From: Ciborinia camelliae
Taxonomy: Eukaryota; Ascomycota; Leotiomycetes; Helotiales; Sclerotiniaceae
NCBI GenBank assembly: GCA_025890175.1
Contig: JANPYM010000011.1
Span: forward strand, 600,299-664,298
Reading direction: 5' to 3'
Length of the DNA stretch: 64,000 nucleotides
The notes beneath the pieces are model-generated. The model was not told the DNA's origin and searched no databases. It saw only the letters and a list, made by a program, of their open reading frames with translations. Numbering within the stretch: the stretch's first letter is position 1; every line of letters starts with the position of its first letter. Of this stretch, positions 34,602 to 44,823 are shown piece by piece. Both the position numbers and the translations under genes were made by a program.

Positions 34602-34953
34602 GAACCCAGTTGGGTAGTTTGTACAAATGTAAGGTTTTGGCTTGGTAGCCTAGAGATATTTCAATCTCACAACTCAATTGATCCTCAGTTATTCTTCTTC
34701 TTCAGCGTAAAAAAGGGCTTTTGATGATGAAAAACTTTGTAATATGAGGTTGTATGATTTAGAAATTTTTCTGGGAAATTGTGCGAGATATATCACTTAT
34801 GGGAAAAGTGAATCTATAATGGCTAATGAATTAGTTCGCCTTTCGATACTTGGATATCACATGATATTACCATTTGCACGGGCTTGAGTACGCGACTAGT
34901 GATGTTAGTAACGACCTTGGCCACCAACTAGATACTCTAGGTACCCATTGGAT

Positions 34954-35261
34954 TACAGAAGGACCCGCTTATACCGGCTATTTTTTAAAAACAACCTCAC
35001 TTTTACATGTATATACCGGAAATCCCGGATTATTGGCTCTACCGGACGAAATTATTAGAATCCGGTATAAAAATTGCAGGGAAATGGCTCAAGCGTAGGC
35101 CTATCACATGATTTTTCTATAAATTTTTGAAAATTTTTGAGGCTGATCATACAAAAAATGGTTGATGCCTTATTGCCTAACCCGGATATACCGGAATCCC
35201 GCTTACACCGGCCCTGATTGGTCGAATTTTCTTATCCGGTATAAACGGGTGTCCTTCTGTA
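34954..35261. mobile_element. 304-bp TA-flanked MITE, Tc1/mariner or pogo type
   Basis: The element 34956-35259 starts CAGAAGGACCCGCTTATACC and ends with the near-inverse GGTATAAACGGGTGTCCTTC TG, giving terminal repeats of about 24 bp. It is flanked by TA on both sides (34954-34955, 35260-35261). Inside are several further CCGGTATA and CCGGAATCC-like subterminal motifs in both orientations, as pogo/Tigger-type elements often show. There is no coding capacity. It sits between the unknown repeat protein and LST8. Confidence 0.75.
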
Positions 35262-35841
35262 CGTACTGAATCATGGATTCTGCCAATACAAAATTGATCA
35301 ATAATCCCTGCTAGCGAAGGGCGGTATAACATAATGTATTCTCACCCTCACAATGCAAGGCTATGCAAGGCTATGCAAGGCTACGGAGTACAAGGATGAA
35401 GATGGAATTGGAAAAGGCTGAGGTGATGATACCTGTGGACCGTAGCCCTGGAGTACTGTCCTCTGGTACCTAGTATGTGTGATGGATCAATGTCTTGGTA
35501 TAAAATATAATTATTAATCCGACCCGAACAAATGAATGAGCTCAATTAAGAAGGCGGTCAATTTAAATTACCCTGGTGGTAAAAAGAGGTCACTAACGTC
35601 ACTCACATCACTCTAACGTCACAGGTACTGCTCACAATGGTTGTATTTTAAATTATCAATAGATTCCCCCATTATATATATTTCTTTGCTTTTCAACTCA
35701 AAACACTCAACTCTTTCAGGAAGGAGCTGTTCACTCAATTCTCTCATTTGCTGCCTACCTCTTTCATCACGGAATTCCTTGGTCATAATTTATCTATTCA
35801 ATTGATTGATATTGATATTGATATTGATATTGCATGAAGAC
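35262..35841. promoter_or_regulatory. LST8 upstream region
   Basis: Non-coding sequence that should contain the LST8 promoter and leader. A short GCAAGGCTAT triplet repeat lies near 35354-35381, TCAC/CGTCA repeats near 35590-35625, and a GATATT repeat at 35806-35832 just before the start codon. Confidence 0.5.
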
Positions 35842-37244
35842 ATGTCTGTCATTTTGTGTACCGGTAAGCACCATCTCTCATTCATTCATCAGGTTGTTAC
35901 TGCTGCTATTGCTGTCATTAATGAAATCGGTAAATGGAATTGGTAATGGTAACGGTAACTCTACCTCTACTCTCTACTATCAATTGGGGTGAACTGATCT
36001 CTACCTTACCTCTTCCCTTCCTATATTTCTTCCCCCTTCCATAGTTATCGACCATCTCAAAATGGCGGACCTACCCTCTCTCGAAAATATTGAAACTGAC
36101 ACCCTTTGCATTCTTGTTACAGCTGGCTACGACCACACAATCAGGTATGAATTACTCCTAGTCTTGCGCGCGCAATTCATAAAATACAGATTGCTAAACT
36201 TGTACAATTCGTTAGATTTTGGGAAGCCCTCTCTGGTATTTGTTCTCGGACAATTCAACATCCTGATTCTCAAGTCAATCGGTTATGCATCTCTCCCGAT
36301 AAGCGTTTTCTAGCTGCGGCTGGCCACCATACCGTCAAACTCTACGATATCAAGTCAACCAATCCCAATCCACTTCTTACCTTCGAAGGACACACGGGAA
36401 ATATAACAGGTGTCGCTTTCCATTGCGAAGGAAAGTGGATGGTTACAAGTTCTGAAGATGGAACCGTTAAAATTTGGGAGACTCGAAGCGGTACCGTTCA
36501 AAGAAGTTACAGTCATGGCTGCCCAGTCAATGATGTAGTAATTCATCCAAACCAAGGAGAAATCATCAGCTGCGATCGTGGTGGTAGTGTTCGTATCTGG
36601 GATCTTGCGGAAAACAACTGCTCTCACCAACTTATTCCAGAGGAAGACGTTCCTGTTTCCAGCGTCACTGTCGCAACTGATGGATCGACCTTGTGTGCTG
36701 GTACTAACTCGGTAAGTTGATGTGCGGGAGTTTTATTCGACTTGTGCTAAATTTTCTTCAGGGCAGCGTTTATGTTTGGCAGCTTCTTCAGTTCCGTGAG
36801 AAGACTCAGCTTATGCCAATCACTCACTTCAAAGCACATAATCAATACATCACTCGTGTTCTTCTCTCACCAGATGTCAAGAAGCTCGCAACCTGCAGTG
36901 CTGACCATACCGCCAAGATCTGGGAGGTAGACTTTAGTAGCCTGGCTCCAAATCCAAATCAGCCTCAGACGGAAGCAAGACCATTCAATCTTGAGTCAAC
37001 CTTAACTGGTCACCAAAGATGGGTCTGGGATTGCGCTTTCAGTGCCGATTCTGCTTATCTTGTCACTGCCTGCTCTGACCATTATGCTCGACTTTGGGAG
37101 TTGCATAGCCAGTCGGTCATCCGACAATACAATGGCCACCACCGGGGTACATTGATCCAAAAATTCCCTCCTGTAGCTCCATCTAACGTAAGACCTGCAG
37201 GACTCGTTTGCGTTGCTTTGAATGATTATTCCGAAGCTCGTTAA
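35842..37244 (+). CDS. LST8: Lst8/Pop3/Wat1, WD40 subunit of TOR complexes
   Basis: Exons: 35842-35863 (22 nt), 36123-36144 (22 nt), 36216-36711, 36762-37146 and 37201-37244. The first three joins give MSVILCTAGYDHTIRFWEAL, the near-invariant start of Lst8 proteins, which proves the two tiny exons. Seven WD repeats follow, including VTSSEDGTVKIWE, SCDRGGSVRIWD, TCSADHTAKIWE and TACSDHYARLWE. Length is about 322 residues, close to yeast (303) and human (326) forms. Lst8 binds the TOR kinase domain in TORC1 and TORC2 and supports nutrient and growth signalling at the vacuole and plasma membrane. The last 54-nt intron (37147-37200) has length divisible by three and no stop, so a frame-based call would retain it; removing it restores the family ending HHRGLVCVALND, and a CTAAC branch site with CAG acceptor is present. 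Confidence 0.96.
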
Positions 37245-39305
37245 TTCGCATTTGCTTCTATGCATTTATTTGGGCGTTTACCTTTCTTCAACCGGGTTTC
37301 GGGAGTTCTAGGATTTGTATTTGTTGCATCTGCTGGGTTTATATTGGGTCGACAGTACTGATCTTCTAGTTCATCTACTCGCTGGGGATCTATATACATG
37401 GACTTGGGCGTATGTATGTATGGGCTTTGGTTCACATGGCGTTGATTCATACCCTTGGGTGGCTTGGCTCGATGACTTTGATGATATATCGTCAATCTGA
37501 ATAGAAATACATTCAATCTCATGATCCTGATAAAAAATAAATGTGAGTTTTTCGATTCAATTCTTCATAATTAAGACTAAGCATCATCTTCAATCACAGA
37601 AGACTCTCAGAGGCCGTAAACCCCCATAACCTCCTTTCCAACCCAACATACATTTCCTCCATCGTTCTCTTCCCCATCACCCCCACTGTCTCATAATACT
37701 TACCTATACCTCTCACCATTGCTTATCTCTCCCCCTCGTCCTCGGCATCCCCACCGAAACTAAATTCTTCTTCTTCTTCTTCTTCTTCCGTCATATTCAA
37801 TATGGTGGGTACCTACTTAGGGGTATTGGTAGGAGGTAGTAGGTACTAGTCTAATAGGCAATTCTGTATCGATATCCCGAGTCCTTGGGATGCAAATCAA
37901 CGGTATGGTATGGAATGAATTGTTAATGATGAATGATGAATGATAAATATTGGGGAATTGAGAGTAGGTAGGTAGCGGTGAGTTGGGCTGAGCTGGTGTA
38001 GATATGTATGTAAGCATGTTCTGTACATGACATTACCTATAGTATGTGATATTCGACTCTCGAGCGTTGGTACTTGGGTAGTTTTAAGTTGGAAGTTGGA
38101 AGTTGGAAATGGATGGTGGAGTCAATATGATGAAAAGTAAGTTGGTTGGTTGGGGGTGAGAATCTCGATTGCGTCGTGGACGTCGAAGGTATGGAAGCTG
38201 AGCTGTGGAGAGGAAAAGGGGAGGGAGATGCTTGATTAGGGGGGCATGTTTGAGATGATTGGTTCTGAAGTGGATTTTTGTAGCCGACTTCTGTGAGGCT
38301 TGGCGGTGCAACTGTGATGCCGGTGTTGCAGTAGAAAAGGTCGAGGCGTGGGGTGTGGGGGAGAAGAGGAGAGATTTCGCGGTGGTATGGAGTGATGCGA
38401 GGGAGGCGAGGTTTATGGGGATAGATGATATAAGGACATTTGGGATAATGGCTTGGATTCATGGGATGGTTCAAGCGGATATGGGGGAATTGCGAGATAA
38501 TTGTGAGATAACTTGTAGGTATATTGGGGATTCTGACAAGCAAAATGCAGCACCTATGTCTATATTCCTGGCCTTTCGTGAATACGTGGTTATCTGAATT
38601 GACAATGTCACATCGCCAATACAGTGATCTTTCCCATCAGATCCGATACATCAGTATCGATATCAAAGTTTTTGCTTGAAGATAGAGCAATCTTGAGAAC
38701 TTCTAGTTTTTAGCAAGTGGGTAATGAAAGGTTGAACTGTCATGACTACGATTCTATGAAATACCCAGTAACCTAGCTGTATTTGTATATCTCGATGAAG
38801 CAATTCAACACCAAATATTGTCAAGGAGATGAACCTTGTATATATATATATGAAGTTGGAAGGTCATGAATTCTTTGGTTGACCTCAAATAATATATGAC
38901 AAGCAGGACTTTGGGAGCATCATTGAGCACCGGGATTCCGATAGAATGTTACGGTATACCATTTGTACGTGGAGGAGATACGTAGGCTTTCATACTTCGA
39001 GCAATACAAATATGAGCAAAGGAACATGATGTACATCTGCATAGATGATTTACATGTATCTAAACTTCAGCTGTGTCACGTGTTATTTGAATCACGTGTA
39101 TCTGGCTTGACTAAATATCGCGCCTGGTACTTTTGAGGGAGATCCAAGTAAAGAATCATCATGACTAGAGTATCGATCAACTCATCTTGGAGTGAAGTTG
39201 AGCTGTGGTGAAGAAAAATATTTTATGTGTTGTTTTGCTACTTCTGCTGCCTTTTACTTCACGATTTCTTTCATTCTCCAACCGCAATAATTATTGCATC
39301 GCAAA
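37245..39305. other. Intergenic, no gene supported
   Basis: A CTT run near 37767-37790 and short TAGG units. Open frames on both strands at 38037-38597 show no motif and contradict each other. CACGTG-type motifs near 39077 and 39094 lie upstream of the SMN gene and may belong to its promoter. Confidence 0.5.
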
Positions 39306-40002
39306 ATGGCATCACAGAATAATGCCACGCATGCAGAGGTATGGGATGATTCCACACTGGTGAACTCGTGGAATGAAGCTCTGGAAGAATATGAGGTGAA
39401 GTATTCAAATCCAATGATGTGGAATTTGCTAATGGCAAAATAGAAGTATCATAGTATTCACGCTCGGGGAGAGAAAGTTGAGGATGTGTTGAACGCGTTT
39501 GAGAATGAAAGTAATGGATTGTAAGTTTATCTTCCCTTTCCTCTAGTATTATTTCATCGCTAAGTTCTCGAAGGGAAGGGGCAATGGATGAAGATAGCGG
39601 AGAAGTTGGTGAAGAATCTTTGGAGGAAAACATTACCACGGAAAGCGAGTTCGAAAAAATAAATGATATTTCAATGAAGACTGAACCCAAGGTAAGCATT
39701 AAAAATGATCCACTAATATACATCTTGATTAATTCTTATCATCCTTTAGGTTGAGGAAAAACCTACTACGAAAGAGACAGAATCTCATCCTCCATCTTCA
39801 AAAGCTCCAACGCTGCCACCACAGTTGATTGGCCAAGGTGAGACGTGCAAACGCCGTTATAAAATATTTAAGTCTCAGACTGACGTGGAGTTCTCATATA
39901 GTTCATGATGAAAATCTCAAGAATTTACTGATGTCTTGGTACTATGCTGGCTATTACACCGGACTTTACGAGGGTCAACAGCAGACACAGGGATCAAAGT
40001 AA
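39306..40002 (+). CDS. SMN1: Survival motor neuron (SMN) orthologue, snRNP assembly factor
   Basis: Five exons (39306-39395, 39444-39520, 39565-39691, 39750-39837, 39902-40002) join in frame to 160 residues. The N terminus (VWDDSTLVNSWNEALEEYEKYHS) matches the Gemin2-binding helix of SMN. The C terminus (LLMSWYYAGYYTGLYEGQQ) is the YG-box, a glycine-zipper oligomerisation motif with spacing YxxGYYxGxxxG. Between them is a short acidic and Pro-rich linker; the Tudor domain of animal SMN is absent, as in fission yeast Smn1. Role: with Gemin2 and others it loads Sm proteins on U snRNAs in the cytoplasm. The introns are very short (44-64 nt), so the gene is easily missed by frame-based calling. 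Budding yeast lacks this gene, whereas fission yeast and filamentous fungi keep it. Confidence 0.93.
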
Positions 40003-41548
40003 GGGAGGGTATTTGACAAGCATGAAGTAGGGGATGAATCTTCTATGGAGGAAAAATTGTCACTATCGAAACCACCTGTGACACGGATAGTTTGAACCAT
40101 CTGATCTTACCTATTCAAGCCGGAGCATTAAGGTTTGATATCTGTACGAACTACGAAGTCCGGACTGTGCCATCTTGTCCCGGTGCGGCAAATGTCAAAA
40201 GGATATAAGGATGGTTCCGTAGTACCTTAAACTTCATAGAAGCACCAACGTTACAGGAGGTATACAGTACATGCATTATATGGTTTCATGATTGAGCTTA
40301 TAGGTCCCCTGGTACCTTATGTCATTGCATACCTATATTGACCGAACTCCCTTTACGAGCTGTCTTCATACGATTTCACCGCCCAAAGAGTTTGTTATCA
40401 TTCTTATGACGAGATGTAGTAGTTTGATACTGCCCATTTGATACCGCTGATGGTGAGCGCTTTAATCTTTAATATCTGGGGTACTCACCGCTGCAAGTGA
40501 TCTATTCATGATTTTACAGAAAACATTGCTGAATATGGACATGCGATGAAACGGTCACTGTCATCATAACCCCAGCATTTCCAACCTCAAGAAAACTTCA
40601 GATGACGAGTCATGATTAAAAATTGGTATGACTTCACGATCCCTCCATATGGCCCCATCAGATCAATTTCTCCTTCTTTCCTTCCCACAATCCGAAGTTC
40701 GAGACAATAAATCCGTCCAAGATTTTAACGTTAAATTTCATCCCATGTCCATTCACCTGTCATCCCAACATGACAGCTGAGACGAATCTAATACGCGCCA
40801 CAGGAGATTCTAAAACAGTAAATGTTAGGGCTGAACCAGGGTAAAATTCCCCGATGGGGTAAAGATTGGTCTTGAATATAGGCTGTATTATAGCCTGTGC
40901 GCACAATGTTCAGCGACCTCCAGCGTTAAAATACAGGAATGAAAGATCTAAGATTAGGTATTTCGCGTTTGGGCTTGGCATGGACGACAAGGGTTTTCAT
41001 CACATCTTCATCCAAACCTCGTTTCTAATGCTGGATCCATTTGGCATACAACCTTGAATTAAGCCTCCTGGTAGTTCTTCTCTCTCTCCGATAGCAGTTC
41101 GAGTGATTCTGACCCGGAAAAGTAGGTCTCCGAATGGTACGATAGATCCTGGAGAATTTTCCCCTCCATTCATCGAATGGTTTCGACCAAGGATATTCGA
41201 AGCAAGTGCTTTTCCTTCTGTCTTTGAGCCCTAGTATTGCAATTCTCATGGCTGGATTAATACCAAGACCGTCCCCAAGACCTGATGCATTCTTTTCTCT
41301 GTCCCTATCATTCATAAACTTGTGAACACTTTCCTTCACTCTTCTTTGCTTTTTTGCTGTTAATTTCTATCACGAGCAGGCCCTCGCCACCTGGCTATAA
41401 TTACTATCTGACCCAACTCACGATCATTATAAGAGCCAAGACAACTTTGATAGTTTAAACCCTTTCTCCGCAGCGCGGCTTGCATATCTCTCATTCATAT
41501 TCATCTTATATCTATACGACTTCAAGTCCTTATTCTAATATATTCATC
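40003..41548. other. Intergenic, no gene seen
   Basis: Normal composition without strong repeats. A minus-strand frame at 41025-41339 begins with a non-ATG codon and has no family motif. The last 100 bp contain a T/C-rich leader for the cupredoxin-like gene. Confidence 0.5.
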
Positions 41549-42463
41549 ATGAAATCTTCAATCATCGCGGCATTATGCGCAGCACCATTGGTTTTGGCCG
41601 GGAATCTTCAGCATGACCTGGTTGGAAGAAAAGTAGCGACACCAGAATTCGCCGAGAAATCATCGGAGCTTGTTGTCGGGGACAAGGACATCACCATTGT
41701 GCAAGCCAAGAGCGAAGATGTCATCATTATCTGGACCAACAATGGCGGTGGAGCCGCAACCAAAACCATCACTCAGACCAAAACCGTTGCTCAAGCAGCA
41801 GCAACACATACCGTCGTAGTTGGTGGTGTTTCTGGTTTGGTCTATACACCTGAATCGGTTTCCGCAGCCGTGGGAGATATGATCGTGTTCAATTTCGAAT
41901 CGAAAAATCACACCCTCACACAATCGGCTTTTGCAACCCCGTGCGAAAAGTTGGCCACCGGCGGTATGGACACTGGTTTTGTACCTAACGTGAACGATAC
42001 CATCACCCCAGCCCCGGCAATGGCTATGCAGGTCTTGGTTGATACTCCTCAATGTTAGTCCATCACATAACAATGACATTCCTTCAAAAGAAAAAAAACC
42101 ATGCTAATCAGAATCCAAGGGTTTTACTGCCGGCAAACCGGTCACTGTGGTCAGGGAATGGTGTTTAGCATCAACCCCATAGCCAACAAAACGCAAGCCA
42201 TGTTTAAAGCCATGGCCGTGGCACAAAACGGAACGGGAACCACGAGTGCCATTCAAGGTGGAACAGGATCCAACTCCGTCTCCGGCGGAACTGCCTCAAG
42301 CGGTGTTGCTTCCGTGGCCGCGGCAGTCGCAACCGTTGCTTCTGGTACTGGAACCACGGGCGCCGATGGTTCATGTTCTTGTAGTTGCTTGTGTGGACAG
42401 GCTGCTTTCCCGGAAGCGGCTGTCCAGGGCGTGGGAATGTTTGGTGGGTTTTCTGGTTCGTAG
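41549..42463 (+). CDS. Secreted cupredoxin-fold protein (extracellular serine-rich type)
   Basis: Two exons (41549-42053, 42120-42463) join in frame to about 282 residues; the junction restores VDTPQWFYCRQTGHC. The start is the ATG that directly precedes a signal peptide (MKSSIIAALCAAPLVLAG); an upstream non-ATG extension is rejected. The cupredoxin domain spans about residues 85-200: GVSGLVYTPESVSAAVGDMIVFNF, NHTLTQS with the likely first copper-ligand His, then YCRQTGHCGQGM with candidate Cys, His and Met ligands, so a type-1 copper site is plausible. A Thr/Ser/Gly-rich tail follows. The C terminus is only weakly hydrophobic, so GPI attachment is uncertain. Homologous fungal proteins are secreted, often wall-associated and induced at infection or development; the reaction, if any, is unknown. 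Residues 20-75 are not part of the fold. Confidence 0.88.
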
Positions 42464-43972
42464 TTTTCTTCTTTTTCTTTTTCTTCCTTCCTTTCTTTCT
42501 TGATCATTTCATATACATTTGGGTGTTTATTGCATAGTCGAGTTCTAATAGCCATATAGGTGCCATGTCCATGTCGTTACTCGAGAAATAAATTAAATGA
42601 ATGAATAGACGATGGATCAGGAACGAACATCTTTTTTTCCTTTTCTTCTATTTTCTTCTCCTTTCTTCTTCTTCTCTCTTCTCAAAATACCCAATCAATG
42701 CTAGAATGCGGAAACAGGAGTTTTCTATTTTATACGTGGGATATCAGATCATTCACCTATAAGAACCTTGACGCTTGAGCTGGCATGTTGCAATACTTTA
42801 TGTATTATGTATTATGTATATGACTGGATCGTATGTCGTGTTGGATTGGATTGGATTGGATACCTGGGAGAAGTATCAAAATATGCCAGGTCAGGTCGGT
42901 GAGATGGGATGGGATGGGATGGGATGTGAAATCGCAATGATATGTTTTAATAGTTCCAAGGTTCTCTTATTTTCCTTTTTTGCATAATAATTATACAAAT
43001 CATCGAATACTATACTATTAATATCTGTCACGGGTCTCTTTCCTTTCTATTCCATTCTATTCTATTTCATTTCCCTATATTTTCATCCATCCTCAACCTA
43101 GAAATCTTAAAAGAAAAAAAAACTCCCCATCGTGGTCATTCCCTAATCATCGGCAAAATCATCGGCAAAAGTTCAATGTATAGGATACCTAGTAGATAGA
43201 TCTTTCTATCATTTCTTCCTCTTACTCTTACTCATCCTCTTACTCGTACTATTCACATCATCCATTTCAACACCCATCTCGGGTGTTGAGGCTATGGTGG
43301 CATTGTAAGATACTAGGTATACTACCTATGTTGGAATGATTGGGACCTTGGGATGGGATGGGATGGGATGGGGGTGCTAGTGTGCCGGGTTTGCTTTGTT
43401 TTTCTTTTATTTCTATTTGTTAAATAGGGATTTCTAGATATTATACACGATACAATGCAATGAAGTTATGTGTGTGGATATTGTAAGAGGGAAAGTAGGT
43501 ATTATGTGGAGTTATGGATGACATCAAAGAGTGACATAACATCTCCCATGAAGTATTCGCATCTCTGGATACCTACCTACCTACCTAGGTAAAGACCGCC
43601 AATACAATTCATGTTTTGGGATACTCGTACCTACCTCGTGCATACAGCCAAACAAAACAAAACAAAATAAAATAAAATGACGATTTAAATTCTTCCATCT
43701 ATCTCATCCCCATTCCCAAACTTCGGTCAACTAGACTAAACCAAAGGAAACGAAATTGCAAGGAAAGAAACTAGGTATCCTGGTATCTCGGTAATATATA
43801 TGCACAAATTCATCCTCATCTAACGCTCTCGAGATCAATATTGCTCTCACCTCACGGTTCACTCGATACCCCGCAAGCAACTCCTTGATTCGCATCACAT
43901 CCACTTTCTTCAACCCTCTCTCCATCCCCATCCCCACCCACCCCTCTAAACAAAAGCCCAAGAATCCCCTCT
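42464..43972. other. Intergenic, microsatellite-bearing
   Basis: TTC/TTTC-rich sequence (42469-42505, 42630-42680), GGATT units (42841-42860), GGGAT runs (42905-42925, 43350-43372), CCTA units (43570-43589) and AAAACA/AAAAT units (43650-43678). From 43082 onward it is the first copy of the duplicated segment flanking the assembly gap. No gene before 43973. Confidence 0.6.
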
Positions 43973-44813
43973 CTAAAGCAAAACAGCACCAACCAACCCA
44001 ACCATTCCCAATAATCCCGGAAGAACCAAGACGCCAGCACTACTTCCCGCCGTAGTTCCACTCGCACTAACAGAACTTCCTGTGGCACTAGCTGTGGATT
44101 TACTCGTACCAGTTGCGCTTTCGCTTCCCGTGGCTTTTGCTCCGCTTCCAGTTGCGGTTGCTGTGCCTGTTTTGGTGGTCGAGGCGGAGACGGACGACGA
44201 GGAGGAGGGTATCATTGCTATTTTGGGATTGGATTAGCATTCATGTGTTGTTTCCTATCCATTGTCCATCATATATCCACTCTCACTCCCAACCCCAATC
44301 GCAACCGCAACCCCATCCCAAAGCCCTCGCAACCTCCTCTCCTCTCCTCTCCTCTCCCCTCCCATCCCTCCCATCCCTCTCCCCAGCCCCCCCCCCCTCA
44401 ATAAACCCAAAATAAACTCACTAATATTAACATTCGCGCCCTCCAAACAAGTCATCTCATAAGCGCTCACAGCCTCCTGATAAGCATCCCCACTACACTT
44501 CTCCGTAATATTCCCCGCAACCGCATTTTCCAAACGGCCGCAGAGGGTTACGAGATCAGAGGGATTAGATTGCTCATTGATGGCTGCGAGGAGACAGGCG
44601 GGTGGGGTGGCTGATACGGTGGGGGAGAGGGGGAGGAGCGTGAGAGTGAGAGTGAGAGTAAGAGTGAGGGTGAGGAGGGTTGAAGAGGGCATTGTTTCTG
44701 TAGAGGGGAGAGGGGGGTGGTTTTGGTTGGTGGGTTTGGTGTGGGTGGGTTGATGGATAGATGTATGATCTGGAGAATTCGCCAAGGAGGCGATCGGATT
44801 GGAATGGAATGGA
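43082..44813. repeat. First copy of a 1.73-kb direct duplication at a contig end
   Basis: This segment is identical to 44824-46557 (offset 1742 bp, then 1744 bp) apart from a C run at 44311 (four C) that has six C in the second copy. It ends directly at ten N. The most economical reading is that the two contigs overlap and were not merged. Confidence 0.92.
43973..44692 (-). CDS. Small GPI-anchored four-cysteine secreted protein (copy 1)
   Basis: Two minus-strand exons (44692-44422, 44217-43973) join in frame (...EGANVNITMIPSS) to 171 residues. A signal peptide rich in Leu-Thr repeats (MPSSTLLTLTLTLTLTLTLL) is followed by a short domain with four cysteines (PACLLAAIN, TLCGRLEN, KCSGDAYQ, MTCLEGAN), then a Ser/Thr/Ala/Gly stalk and a hydrophobic C terminus (LVLPGLLGMVGLVGAVLL), giving a typical GPI-anchor precursor. 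The Cys domain is CFEM-like in general form but has four, not eight, cysteines, so it is not a true CFEM. The LT dipeptide repeat in the signal is encoded by an imperfect GAGAGT microsatellite. Location: outer face of plasma membrane or wall. The function is unknown. Confidence 0.82.
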
Positions 44814-44823
44814 NNNNNNNNNN
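44814..44823. other. Assembly gap, ten N
   Basis: Ten N between two near-identical sequences. The fixed small size is a scaffolder placeholder and does not measure distance. Confidence 1.

Noticed and set aside
38037..38597. Opposing open frames on both strands
   Set aside because: Neither shows a conserved motif, a signal peptide or splice sites that extend it; the two are mutually exclusive.
41025..41339. 104-residue minus-strand frame
   Set aside because: Begins with GTG, has no recognised motif, and overlaps a plus-strand frame of equal weakness.
44255..44785. 176-residue minus-strand frame as an unspliced form of the small GPI protein
   Set aside because: It reads through the GTGAGT donor at 44421 into a C-rich intron; splicing to 44217 gives the GPI signal and a coherent protein.
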